A stretch of DNA of 64,000 nucleotides from Lachnospiraceae bacterium (GTDB lineage Bacteria > Bacillota > Clostridia > Lachnospirales > Lachnospiraceae): contig JAGACK010000051.1 of assembly GCA_017614155.1 (NCBI GenBank), positions 61,914 to 125,913 of the forward strand, in the 5' to 3' direction. Shown in pieces: positions 44,581 to 53,056 of this stretch; within the stretch, counting starts at the first letter, position 1, and each line of letters starts with the position of its first letter. The position numbers and the translations under genes are program-made. A model generated the notes under the pieces. The model did not search any database and was not told where the DNA came from. It saw nothing but the letters and a program-made list of their open reading frames with translations.

Positions 44581-45754
44581 GGCATCATTCAGTCCGGAAA
44601 ACTCAAAACCTGTTATCAGATGTGCCGGACGGGTTGATTCGGAAAACTCTTCGGAATTTGCCGGAAAACTTGATGAATGCTTTGAAGAATATCCCGGTGA
44701 CGGTCTGATCCTTGATCTTGAAAAGCTTGAATACATCTCCAGTGCCGGACTTCGTGTGCTTCTCAATATCAAAAAAAGAAACAGAAGCATTGAGATCATC
44801 AATACATCGCCGGATGTGTATGATATATTTGAGACAACAGGGTTTGTCCAGCTCTTTTCAGTTTCAAAAAAAATGAAAAATGTTTCGGTAGAAGGCTGTG
44901 AGATAATCGCACAGGGAGCGGGAGGTTCAGTATACCGTCTGGACAAAGATACGATCATCAAGGTATTTTTGCCGGGCGAAAGCTTAAGCGTGGTTCAGCA
45001 GGAGCGAAATACCGCACAAAAAGCATTCCTTAAGGGTATTCCTACTGCCATTTCCTATGATGTGGTAAGAGTGGGGGATTCTTACGGGATACTGTATGAG
45101 ATGCTGAAGGCACAAAGTATGTCGAAGGTATTACAGGAGGATTCCGACAGGTTTGAACGATATGCTGCTGATTATGTGGATCTGCTGCGTCAGCTCCATA
45201 CGACATCCGCCGACACAGACACCTTCGTTTCCATGAAAGATATCTATCACGAAGCGATCGACTACAGTGCAAAATATTTTGAGGATAAGTATGTCAGGAA
45301 ATGCAAGGCGCTGATAGATTCCATTCCGGACCGGAATACGCTGATCCATGGGGATCTTCATCCCGGAAATATCATGATGACAGATGCCGGTATGATGATG
45401 ATCGATCTTTCGCGGATGGGCATCGGCCATCCCATCTTTGATCTGCTTGAAATGGCTGCGTCACACAAGAATCTGGCAGAGTCAAATCCGGCTGTTGCCG
45501 AGATGCTGATCGGCCCGCCGGAAATGCTGTTTCGTCTGTGGGCTCTGACCCTTAAGTTTTATTTTCCGGAAAAATCTGAAGAAGAACTTAAGCATATAGA
45601 AACACAGCTTGCAGGTTTTGCAAGGCTGGCCAATGTAATAGCGCCCTATATAGGCCAGACATTGAGCGAGGAGCAGATCGAAGGATTCCTGAATGAAGCA
45701 AGAGTTAATCTGTTCCCGATCATCGACGACCTGATCGGATCTGTGGACTGGTAA
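44561..45754 (+). CDS. STAS domain - kinase-fold fusion protein
   Basis: 397 residues. Residues 1-105 are a STAS (anti-sigma antagonist) domain with the loop YISSAGLRVLLNIKK; Ser60/Ser61 sit where SpoIIAA/RsbV are phosphorylated. From about 112 follows an aminoglycoside-phosphotransferase/protein-kinase fold: AGGSVYRLD glycine loop, IIKVF lysine, HGDLHPGN with Asp265 and Asn270, and IDLSRMGIG as metal motif. I choose ATG 44561, 9 bases after AAAGGAGG (44544-44551); an in-frame TTG at 44555 is too close to that site. Overlaps the ATP-grasp gene by 20 bases. The MATE gene two genes downstream ends in the matching RsbW-like ATPase domain, so this may be its switch partner. Confidence 0.8.
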   Translation: MSKVSVEASFSPENSKPVIRCAGRVDSENSSEFAGKLDECFEEYPGDGLILDLEKLEYISSAGLRVLLNIKKRNRSIEIINTSPDVYDIFETTGFVQLFSVSKKMKNVSVEGCEIIAQGAGGSVYRLDKDTIIKVFLPGESLSVVQQERNTAQKAFLKGIPTAISYDVVRVGDSYGILYEMLKAQSMSKVLQEDSDRFERYAADYVDLLRQLHTTSADTDTFVSMKDIYHEAIDYSAKYFEDKYVRKCKALIDSIPDRNTLIHGDLHPGNIMMTDAGMMMIDLSRMGIGHPIFDLLEMAASHKNLAESNPAVAEMLIGPPEMLFRLWALTLKFYFPEKSEEELKHIETQLAGFARLANVIAPYIGQTLSEEQIEGFLNEARVNLFPIIDDLIGSVDW

Positions 45755-45765
45755 CGGAGAAATAT

Positions 45766-46578
45766 ATGTTGGAGCAGGGAATAGATCTGCCGGGTGTCAG
45801 GAATGCCAGGGAGCTTGGCGGATACATGATCGGCGGTAAAACCGTGAAAAAAGGGATACTGCTCAGGACGGGGAGCCTGACGGATATTACGGATGAAGCA
45901 AAGGCTGTTTTAAAAGACCGGTATCATCTGCAGACGATAGTGGATTTCCGTATGTCTGAAGAAATAAAGGTTTTGCCGGATCCTTTTATCCCGGGAGCAG
46001 AAAATATAAGTCTTCCCATGATGGAAACACAGGATATGGATGCTCCCGATCCCGAATTCGTGGCCAGGTATTCCGATCCGGCTATCGATAATATGGCCAG
46101 ATTTGAAATGACTTACGAAAAACGGATCATCAACGAGCAGCTGTATGTTGACTTTCTTCGAAAAGAGCGGGGAAAGCATTCTCTTAAAGGTTTTTTTGAC
46201 GCTCTTGCAGAACTTGAAGACGGCAGGGCGATACTCTGGCATTGCAAAGACGGCAAAGACCGGACAGGCCTGGCAGCAGTGCTGCTGCTTTGTGCCCTCG
46301 GCGCAGATCGTGAAACCGTGATCGGGGATTTCATGCTGACCAATGAATTCAACAGGGATCTGACGGAAGCGTCCCGAAAAGAAGCCGAAGCGCATGGCTT
46401 TTCCGGGGATAAGACTGATATTTATGTCTTTGTGACCGGAGGGGTACTTCGCGGCTTTATGGAGCATGCTCTTGACAGCCTGGAGGAAACCTATGGCAGC
46501 GTTACCGGGTATCTGGATGAGATCGGGGTGCATGAAGGACAAAGACGCCTGCTCTGTGAAAAGTTTCTTCTGTACTGA
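45766..46578 (+). CDS. Tyrosine/dual-specificity phosphatase-like protein (Y_phosphatase3 type)
   Basis: 270 residues. N-terminal VRNARELGGYMIGG, then VDFRMSEEI, and the P-loop HCKDGKDRTG with nucleophile Cys160 and Arg166 (C-x5-R), as in Mycobacterium PtpB-type phosphatases. Members dephosphorylate phosphotyrosine, phosphoserine or phosphoinositides. No signal peptide, so cytoplasmic. Eleven bases after the STAS-kinase gene and 12 before the MATE gene, so co-translated. It is a plausible reversal enzyme for phosphorylation in the same operon. Confidence 0.82.
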   Translation: MLEQGIDLPGVRNARELGGYMIGGKTVKKGILLRTGSLTDITDEAKAVLKDRYHLQTIVDFRMSEEIKVLPDPFIPGAENISLPMMETQDMDAPDPEFVARYSDPAIDNMARFEMTYEKRIINEQLYVDFLRKERGKHSLKGFFDALAELEDGRAILWHCKDGKDRTGLAAVLLLCALGADRETVIGDFMLTNEFNRDLTEASRKEAEAHGFSGDKTDIYVFVTGGVLRGFMEHALDSLEETYGSVTGYLDEIGVHEGQRRLLCEKFLLY

Positions 46579-46590
46579 AGAAGGAGTTTT

Positions 46591-48336
46591 ATGGAAAGAA
46601 CCGATGAACTGATACGAAAAAAACTGCGGGAGAATTTTTTTGCAACGCTTTTTATGACAGGAAGCTCGATGATCGCAAACATCATCGACCGCATGATGGT
46701 AGGGAACCTGCTGGGTTCGAGGGAAATGGCGGCGATCTCTCTTACCAGTCCTGTTATTTTCGTTATCAATGTGGTCTATGGCTTTTACATCTATGGAGGC
46801 AGCACTCTTGCCGCTACATATAAGGGGCGGAGAGATCAGGAAAAAGCCGATGAGTGCTTTACCATTTCGATCCTGGGCGGAATAGCTCTGTGCATGGTGT
46901 TTACAGTCATCGAACTGATCTGCTTTGTTCCCCTTGTCAATGCGTTAAGCGCAGGGAATCCGGAACTTTCGGGTCCGGTGGGCGCCTATCTTTTGCCGCT
47001 GCTTTTTTTCGGACCGCTTGTGATACTGACAAACGGGACGACGATCTTTATCCGGAACGATTCCCTGAAGCTGCTTTCCGTCGCAATGCCGATCATCTGC
47101 AATGTCGTCAATCTCCTGATGGACTATGTCTTTATGGGAATCCTGGGGTTCGGCGTAAGAAGTGCGGGGTGGGCGACCAATATCGGCTATCTGGCAGCGG
47201 GCCTTCTGGTTCTGGTATATCTAAAGTCGGATAAGAGGACACTGTTCTTCCGACCGGGGAGTATTCTGAATTTTAAGCTCACAGCCGAGATCTTTCACAC
47301 GGGGCTTGCATCTGCGGTACTGAACGCATGCCTTATCCTGAAGAACTATTTATTGAATACAGTTATCGTGACAGTCTTTGGAAGTCTCGGAGCTGTCGTA
47401 ATGACTCTGTGTCTGAACGGGGGATATCTCGCGAATGTTTTTTATATGGGTTCCTCGCAGACCATGATGCCCATCGGCGGTGCCCTGTATGGAGAGAAGG
47501 ATTATAAAGGGATACGGTATCTTTTCAGATCTTCTGTCTCCATGATGCTCGGTATCTGCTGCGTCATTTCAGTATTATTAATGCTGATCCCAAATCAGTT
47601 TGCGATGCTTTTCGGAGTGAATGCGGCTGATACAGGCGGATTATATGTTACGGCATTTCGCTTGTTCTGCATCTCAATACCTGTTGGAATGCTGCAGATG
47701 ATCTTAAGAAGCCATCTTCAGTCCTGCGGCTACAGGAATGAAGCCACCGTTTTCATGGTCCTTGACGGAACTGTATGCTTTATCCCGTTTCTTTATCTGT
47801 TTCAGTATACTGAGCCGGAACTGATCTGGCTGTGCTTCACTATAGCTCCGGTCCTTTCCATGGCCTTTATCTATTTTTATATGCGCCTCAGACTGAAAAA
47901 GCAGGGTATCAATGATCCGCTGTTATTGCCGGCGGATCCGGAAAACGCCTCTGTAATGGAGGTTACGATCCACGACAGAATGGAAGATGTAGAAACGGTC
48001 TCAGGGTCGGTCCTGGCATTCTGCCGTCAAAACGGCATCCCGGATACTGTCGGGAATAAGCTGTGGCTTGCGATACAGGAACTTTGTTCCAATATCGTGC
48101 AATACGCGTATAAGGGAAGCCACGGCGCAGCTGATGTTTTTTTGAAGATCACCGACCGGGAGATAATCCTGCGTATCCGGGATAACGGGATCATATTTAA
48201 TCCGACGGAATTTACGGACGACGGCGGCAGGGTCATCTCGGGATTACAGCTCTTGAATGCCATGAAGATCTCTCCGGAGTATAACAGGGTGCTGGGTTTT
48301 AATAATACTATCGTGACCATTTTAAGGGATAGTTAA
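46591..48336 (+). CDS. MATE-family exporter with C-terminal RsbW/SpoIIAB-like ATPase domain
   Basis: 581 residues. About 1-440 form a twelve-helix MATE transporter (FMTGSSMIANIIDRMMVG, internal repeat, TNIGYLAAG). About 445-581 are a GHKL ATPase of the anti-sigma/serine-kinase type: LWLAIQELCSNIVQYAYKG with Glu497 and Asn501 (N box), RIRDNGIIFNP (G1 box) and GGRVISGLQLLNAM. Plain MATE proteins are about 450 residues, so the extension is extra. The transporter probably exports the operon's peptide by ion antiport. The ATPase could phosphorylate the STAS domain of 44561-45754. Last gene of the operon; no clear terminator follows. Confidence 0.85.
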   Translation: MERTDELIRKKLRENFFATLFMTGSSMIANIIDRMMVGNLLGSREMAAISLTSPVIFVINVVYGFYIYGGSTLAATYKGRRDQEKADECFTISILGGIALCMVFTVIELICFVPLVNALSAGNPELSGPVGAYLLPLLFFGPLVILTNGTTIFIRNDSLKLLSVAMPIICNVVNLLMDYVFMGILGFGVRSAGWATNIGYLAAGLLVLVYLKSDKRTLFFRPGSILNFKLTAEIFHTGLASAVLNACLILKNYLLNTVIVTVFGSLGAVVMTLCLNGGYLANVFYMGSSQTMMPIGGALYGEKDYKGIRYLFRSSVSMMLGICCVISVLLMLIPNQFAMLFGVNAADTGGLYVTAFRLFCISIPVGMLQMILRSHLQSCGYRNEATVFMVLDGTVCFIPFLYLFQYTEPELIWLCFTIAPVLSMAFIYFYMRLRLKKQGINDPLLLPADPENASVMEVTIHDRMEDVETVSGSVLAFCRQNGIPDTVGNKLWLAIQELCSNIVQYAYKGSHGAADVFLKITDREIILRIRDNGIIFNPTEFTDDGGRVISGLQLLNAMKISPEYNRVLGFNNTIVTILRDS

Positions 48337-48429
48337 CACAGGTACCCGTCCTGAAGAAATATGATAGAATTATGATAAAAACCCGGCCGAAAAACACTAA
48401 AGGCTGTTCTGTCTGACAGGAGGTTGGCA

Positions 48430-49272
48430 ATGGCGCTTATTGAATGCCCTGAGTGCGGAAGAAAAGTATCAGATAAAGCTGTAGCCTGTCCGCAATGCGG
48501 GTATCCCATATCCGGGATCGGCCAGATCGCTGAGGAAGAAAGCGTGGGCAGGTCTCATACCGGAAAGAGTAAAAAGGACACAGCAGATAATGAAGAAGTC
48601 AGGGACTCCGAAGGATCAGCCCTGCCTTCTGAAGACGAATATGTAAATGTAAACGGCTACACCATGGAGGAGCTGTATCCGGAACGTTTTTCAGACTCCA
48701 AAGCAGGCGGGAGCAGCGCTTCTTCCAAAACCCCGAAAAGACGCAGAACATCTTCTGCCGGCAAAGACCAGACTGCCTCTCTTTCGCATGCTGTCACATA
48801 TGAAAAGAGCCAGGCGATCCCGCGTTATACGGGAACAATATATGAATACAAGCCGATCGCGACAAAACACCACATCCTTTCCAAACTGGCATTTGGTTTT
48901 ATCTGGATCCCCGTACTGTTTATTGTCGGACTCATCTTTAACATCATCAATCTCAAACTGGCAGTTGATCTTATCTGGATCCCCGGACTGGGTACCATAG
49001 GACTGATTCTTGCCATCATCGATCTGATCAGGAACAAGGAATACAGGCACGGCCTATCTTATGCCGCAATCATCATTTTTGCGGGAGCAACTTATGTTCT
49101 GGTTTCACTGAATGTCATGAATTATAAAGCCATTGAAAGGGAGAATGCTGCCCGGAATCAGACAACAGTCACTGAAGACGCTGACCGGACAAAGAAAAAA
49201 GCTCCCAAAGAAAAAAACGGGGCGGACGATGAAGAAAGGCTGCCCTATGATTACATTTTGGATGAACAGTGA
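48430..49272 (+). CDS. Zinc-ribbon membrane protein of unknown function
   Basis: 280 residues. N-terminal zinc ribbon (CPECGRKVSDKAVACPQCGYPI), a long hydrophilic Ser/Lys-rich linker to about 130, then three hydrophobic segments. The first two are partly duplicated (FIWIPVLFIVGLIFNIINLK, LIWIPGLGTIGLILAIIDLI). A charged tail ends the protein. I start at ATG 48430, 6 bases after AGGAGG (48418-48423), rather than at the in-frame TTG 48424. Such zinc-ribbon proteins are common and poorly understood in Lachnospiraceae. Confidence 0.7.
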   Translation: MALIECPECGRKVSDKAVACPQCGYPISGIGQIAEEESVGRSHTGKSKKDTADNEEVRDSEGSALPSEDEYVNVNGYTMEELYPERFSDSKAGGSSASSKTPKRRRTSSAGKDQTASLSHAVTYEKSQAIPRYTGTIYEYKPIATKHHILSKLAFGFIWIPVLFIVGLIFNIINLKLAVDLIWIPGLGTIGLILAIIDLIRNKEYRHGLSYAAIIIFAGATYVLVSLNVMNYKAIERENAARNQTTVTEDADRTKKKAPKEKNGADDEERLPYDYILDEQ

Positions 49273-49319
49273 TTATACAGCTGATGAAAATATGAGAAGA
49301 ACCGAGGAGGTGCCTGTGT

Positions 49320-50123
49320 ATGGCAGAATCAGGAACAGTTATAAAAGATGGGATTGAAATGGATTACTGCAGGTTCGGTACCGGCAGCAGGACATTTGTT
49401 CTCATTCCGGGACTGACCATTCAGAGCGTGATGGGGACAAAGGATTTCATAGAAAAAAAATACGAGGTCATGAATGAGGATTTCACGACATGGGTATTTG
49501 ACAGGAGAAAAAACATTCCCGATGACTATTCCATATATGATATGGCTGACGATACGGCAGAAATCATAAAAGAGCTTGGGCTGCATGATATATATCTTTT
49601 CGGCATTTCCCAGGGCGGCATGATCGCGATGGTCATCGCCATCAGGTATCCGGAACTTGTAAAAAAGGCCGTGCTCGGATCGACCTCTCCGCATGTAAAA
49701 CCCGAACAGAGGGGAGTTATCGATGAATGGATAAGACTTGCAAGGATGAAGGACCGGGAAGGGCTGTGCCTGGAATACGGCAAGGAAATATATCCGCCGG
49801 AAGTATTTGAGCAGGTCAGGGATGTTTTTCTGAGAATGGCAGAAAGCGTGACCGATGAGGAACTTGACAGGTTCGTGATACTTGCAAAGTCCATAACGGA
49901 ATTTGATGTATCGGATGAACTCAAAAAGATAAAATGCCCGGTGCTGGCGCTGGGAGTATTTGAGGATGCGGTCCTTGACAGTGATGCTACCATGGAGATC
50001 GCGGTGAATCTTGACTTCAGGGAGGACTTTTCGCTGTATATGTACAAGGGCTACGGTCATGCGGCATTTGATACGGCTCCGGATTACAAAAAGAGGGTAC
50101 ATGATTTCCTCATGAAGGAATGA
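49320..50123 (+). CDS. Alpha/beta-hydrolase fold protein
   Basis: 267 residues. Oxyanion region VLIPGLTIQ, nucleophile elbow GISQGG with Ser97, late Asp in LGVFEDAVLDSD and His in YGHAAFD complete a catalytic triad. Cytoplasmic. Substrate unknown; could be an esterase, thioesterase or lipase-like enzyme. GAGGAGGT lies 9 bases before the ATG. It follows the zinc-ribbon gene by 47 bases and may be read through from it. Confidence 0.8.
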   Translation: MAESGTVIKDGIEMDYCRFGTGSRTFVLIPGLTIQSVMGTKDFIEKKYEVMNEDFTTWVFDRRKNIPDDYSIYDMADDTAEIIKELGLHDIYLFGISQGGMIAMVIAIRYPELVKKAVLGSTSPHVKPEQRGVIDEWIRLARMKDREGLCLEYGKEIYPPEVFEQVRDVFLRMAESVTDEELDRFVILAKSITEFDVSDELKKIKCPVLALGVFEDAVLDSDATMEIAVNLDFREDFSLYMYKGYGHAAFDTAPDYKKRVHDFLMKE

Positions 50124-50183
50124 AAGCATAGTTTAAGTGATTGCTATGCCGCGCGTCCCGGGATACCTTTTGAACCCGGGTTG

Positions 50184-50192
50184 TGTTACAAT
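50184..50192 (+). promoter_or_regulatory. Extended -10 promoter of the alkylsulfatase-like gene
   Basis: TGT-TACAAT at 50184-50192, 36 bases before the start codon, in the 104-base gap after the hydrolase gene. No good -35 is visible. Confidence 0.45.
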
Positions 50193-50227
50193 AAAGAACA
50201 ACAATTTTTTATGAAGGGAGTATAGGA

Positions 50228-52243
50228 ATGAGAAAAAGAAAAGCAACAGTGCTGACCGCTCTTGTTATGAGCGCAACTCTGATCCTTTCGGGATCGGGTG
50301 TGGTCCTTGCGTCAAATCCCGCAACGGACATCACGGCAAAGAAGAATAAGGAATGGTATGACATCCTGGACTTTGATGACACACAGGAAGCGGAGTTTGC
50401 GAAAAAAGGCCTGATCGACGCGCCGGAGGAACTTGAGATGAAGGCCGATGACGGCCTGGTCATCTGGAGCCAGAAGGCCTATGATTTTCTGGATGATTAT
50501 GATGAGGCGCCTGATTCGGCTAATCCCAGCCTTTGGGAGAATACAAAAAACAATCATGCCTACGGCCTGTTTGAGGTGACAGACGGCATCTATCAGGTCA
50601 GAGGCTATGATATGGCCAATGTGACCTTTATAGAGGGAGATACGGGCTGGATCATCTTTGATACGGGCATGGGAAAGGAAGTCGCCGAGGCTGCAAGGGA
50701 GCTTGTTGAAAAGAACTTAGGCAAAAAGCCCGTGAAGGCAGTACTTATCTCTCATCCTCATGTGGACCACTTTGGAGGAGTCAGGGCCTTTGTTTCGGAA
50801 AATGAGCTGGCGGACAGTTCACTGAGCCTGAAAGCACAGGTAAAGAGCGGGAAGATCCCCGTCATAGTGCCTGAAGGATTCACGGAGCATGCAGTTGAGG
50901 AAAATCTCTATGCAGGCACCGCGATGAGCAGGAGATCAAAGTATCAGTACGGAGTATTTCTTGACAAGGGCGAGCAGGGAGCGCTTGCCATGGGTATAGG
51001 AATGGGACAGTCGAGAGGAACGCTCGGCTTCATCCTTCCTACATATGAGGTCAAAGAGACAGGCGAAAAGATCACCATCGACGGTGTTGATATCGAGTTC
51101 CAGATGACGCCCGGAACCGAGGCGCCCTCGGAGATGAATGCATACTTCCCTCAGAAAAAGGCTCTCTGGGTTGCCGAAAACTGTACCGGAACGCTCCACA
51201 ATCTCTACACCTTAAGGGGGGCAGAGGTAAGGGACGGAAATGACTGGGCAAAATATATCATGGAAGCCTACGCGATGTACGGGGATGATGTCGAGGTGAC
51301 ATTCCAGTCGCACAACTGGCCTCACTGGGGCAACGATGTGGTAAAGGAATATCTGATAAATACGGCAGCGGTCTACAAGTATATCAATGATGAGACGCTT
51401 TCGATGATCAACATGGGATATACATCCACTGAGATCGCAAACACCATCAAGCTTCCCGAAAAGCTTGCAAAGAACTGGTATACGAGGCAGTACTACGGCA
51501 CAGTCGCTCACGATGCAAAGGCTGTATACCAGAAGTACATGGGATGGTATGACGCAAATCCCATAAACCTGGCAAAGCTTACTCCGGAGGAGACAGCAAA
51601 GAAATGGGTTGAGTATCTGGATCTCGGAGGCGTGGACAAGGCGCTCGAAAAGGCGCACAAGGAGTATGACAAGGGTGAGTACCAGTGGGTCGCAGAGTTT
51701 ACGAACACGCTGGTGTTTGCGGATCCTGATAATAAGGAAGCACGCGAGCTCTGCGCTGACAGTCTTGAGCAGCTGGGATACCAGACGGAGAGCGGAACCT
51801 GGAGGAACTGCTATCTGACTGCGGCAGCCGAACTCAGGGACGGAAACTTAAGTGTGAAGGATGGTCCCAGGACATTCGCATCGGACCTCATGTCACATCT
51901 CACACCCGAGATGACCTTTGACTATATGGCGATTCTGCTCGACAAGGAAGAGATCGAAGACGAGGATTACTGCGTTGAGTTCAATATGACCGACACGGAC
52001 GAGACATATACCCTGTGGGTGAGATACGGCTCGCTGCTCTACGCAAAGGCGCCGACCGACAATGCTGACGTTGTCATCAAGTGCCCTGAAAAAGCCCTTC
52101 TGACATTGATCAGCGGAGAAAGCGACAAGTTCAAGGATATTGCGGATATCAAGGGAGACACAAAGGAATTTGATGATCTTTTAGATAACCTTGACCGCTT
52201 TGCAGGCGGCTCAAACGGTGATTTCAATATCGTAGAGCCTTGA
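50228..52243 (+). CDS. Exported alkyl/aryl-sulfatase-like metallo-beta-lactamase-fold hydrolase
   Basis: 671 residues. Sec signal peptide with cleavage near VLA-SN (about residue 28). MBL domain with the HxHxDH zinc motif SHPHVDHFGG (His176, His178, Asp180, His181), then FQMTPGTEAPSEMNAYFP and CTGTLHNLYTLRGAEVRD as in SdsA/BDS1-type alkylsulfatases. A helical dimerisation domain (LGGVDKALEKAHKEYDKGEY) and a SCP2-like C-terminal domain follow, both normal for the family. It would split alkyl sulfate esters outside the cell. A terminator-like hairpin follows at once. Confidence 0.88.
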   Translation: MRKRKATVLTALVMSATLILSGSGVVLASNPATDITAKKNKEWYDILDFDDTQEAEFAKKGLIDAPEELEMKADDGLVIWSQKAYDFLDDYDEAPDSANPSLWENTKNNHAYGLFEVTDGIYQVRGYDMANVTFIEGDTGWIIFDTGMGKEVAEAARELVEKNLGKKPVKAVLISHPHVDHFGGVRAFVSENELADSSLSLKAQVKSGKIPVIVPEGFTEHAVEENLYAGTAMSRRSKYQYGVFLDKGEQGALAMGIGMGQSRGTLGFILPTYEVKETGEKITIDGVDIEFQMTPGTEAPSEMNAYFPQKKALWVAENCTGTLHNLYTLRGAEVRDGNDWAKYIMEAYAMYGDDVEVTFQSHNWPHWGNDVVKEYLINTAAVYKYINDETLSMINMGYTSTEIANTIKLPEKLAKNWYTRQYYGTVAHDAKAVYQKYMGWYDANPINLAKLTPEETAKKWVEYLDLGGVDKALEKAHKEYDKGEYQWVAEFTNTLVFADPDNKEARELCADSLEQLGYQTESGTWRNCYLTAAAELRDGNLSVKDGPRTFASDLMSHLTPEMTFDYMAILLDKEEIEDEDYCVEFNMTDTDETYTLWVRYGSLLYAKAPTDNADVVIKCPEKALLTLISGESDKFKDIADIKGDTKEFDDLLDNLDRFAGGSNGDFNIVEP

Positions 52244-52263
52244 TCAAAATTTAAGACTTCAGT

Positions 52264-52320
52264 AGACAGGGAGACAGGGGGACGGTCCTTTTGTCTCCCT
52301 GTCTCCCCCTGTCTCTTTTT
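52264..52320. terminator. Long hairpin between convergent genes (terminator, REP-like)
   Basis: Left arm 52264-52279 and right arm 52297-52314 form about 16 pairs with a two-base bulge; the arms are built from repeated AGACAGGG/CCCTGTCT. A CTTTTTT tract follows. It ends the sulfatase gene and meets the stop codon of the TetR gene on the other strand. The repeated GACAGGG units look like a dispersed repeat element. Confidence 0.65.
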
Positions 52321-52919
52321 TATATGGTGAACTGGTCGATGATGCCGTTGATGGAGCGGTAGAGATGAGGCTTGAGGGTTTCTATATCGACAGGCTGGGA
52401 GTAAAGAATGGAAGAATATATGCTGCTTCCTATCAGTTCGATGATCATATAAAGCATTAGCTTCGGATCGCTGATCTTGTTTTCGGTTTCCCGTACCAGT
52501 TCCTCATAAGCGTTGTGAATCGACGGGTATTCCACGATCTGCTCGTTTTCCATTGTAAAATGATAGAAGCCCATCCCAAGATTTTTTGAAATGAACATGA
52601 GCAGGAGCTTGTTCTCCGTAAGCGAATCGATGATGTCGTTTGCGATGAACAGGATCCTTTCGCGATGATCTGTCAGCCCTTTCTGCGCCAGTCTTTCCAT
52701 GGCTGCGTCAAACAGTTCCGTGGAACGGTGCACCATCAGCTTGTTGTTGATATCATATTTATCCTTGAAATAAAGATAAAAAGTGCCCTTGGCAACACCT
52801 GCCTGTTCAACTATGTCCGAAATGGAGGTGTTGTGCAGGCCCTTGGTCGTAAAAAGCTTAAAAGCTGTGTTCAGAAGAGCTTCTCTTTTCTGCTGTTTGT
52901 TTTCCGAAACCTTTCCCAT
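52320..52919 (-). CDS. TetR/AcrR-family transcriptional regulator
   Basis: 199 residues. N-terminal DNA-binding domain KREALLNTAFKLFTTKGLHNTSISDIVEQAGVAKGTFYLYFKDK (helix-turn-helix about 30-52), then an all-helical ligand-binding part. Encoded divergently from the MMPL exporter with a 137-base shared region holding two similar operator-like sites. By analogy it represses the exporter operon until a ligand, probably lipophilic, binds. Confidence 0.92.
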   Translation of the reverse strand: MGKVSENKQQKREALLNTAFKLFTTKGLHNTSISDIVEQAGVAKGTFYLYFKDKYDINNKLMVHRSTELFDAAMERLAQKGLTDHRERILFIANDIIDSLTENKLLLMFISKNLGMGFYHFTMENEQIVEYPSIHNAYEELVRETENKISDPKLMLYMIIELIGSSIYSSILYSQPVDIETLKPHLYRSINGIIDQFTI

Positions 52920-52972
52920 GTGCTTATTTTTACACGGTTTTTACTGAAAAGTAAATATATAATAAAAAAAAT

Positions 52973-52992
52973 ATTGACTAACGGTCATTTTT
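52973..52992 (+). promoter_or_regulatory. TetR operator candidate 1
   Basis: ATTGACTAACGGTCATTTTT: arms TGAC and GTCA around TAACG. It shares 15 of 20 bases, same orientation, with the site at 53015-53034 and overlaps the MMPL -35 element. Confidence 0.6.
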
Positions 52993-53002
52993 GTTATATA
53001 AC
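52974..53002 (+). promoter_or_regulatory. Promoter of the MMPL exporter operon
   Basis: TTGACT (52974-52979), 17 bases, TATAAC (52997-53002). The first operator overlaps the -35 and spacer and the second lies at the expected transcript start, a standard repression layout. Confidence 0.7.
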
Positions 53003-53014
53003 GATAAATAGAAA

Positions 53015-53034
53015 AATGAACATTGGTCATTTTT
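53015..53034 (+). promoter_or_regulatory. TetR operator candidate 2
   Basis: AAAAATGA (53012-53019) and TCATTTTT (53027-53034) form perfect 8-base arms around 7 bases. The core AATGAACATTGGTCATTTTT resembles site 1. Located just downstream of the -10. Confidence 0.6.
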
Positions 53035-53056
53035 TAGAACGAAAGAGGTTTTTATT

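Noticed and set aside
49329-50129. 266-codon minus strand frame opposite the alpha/beta hydrolase
   Set aside because: Exact shadow of a gene with a clear catalytic triad; no ribosome site or motifs.
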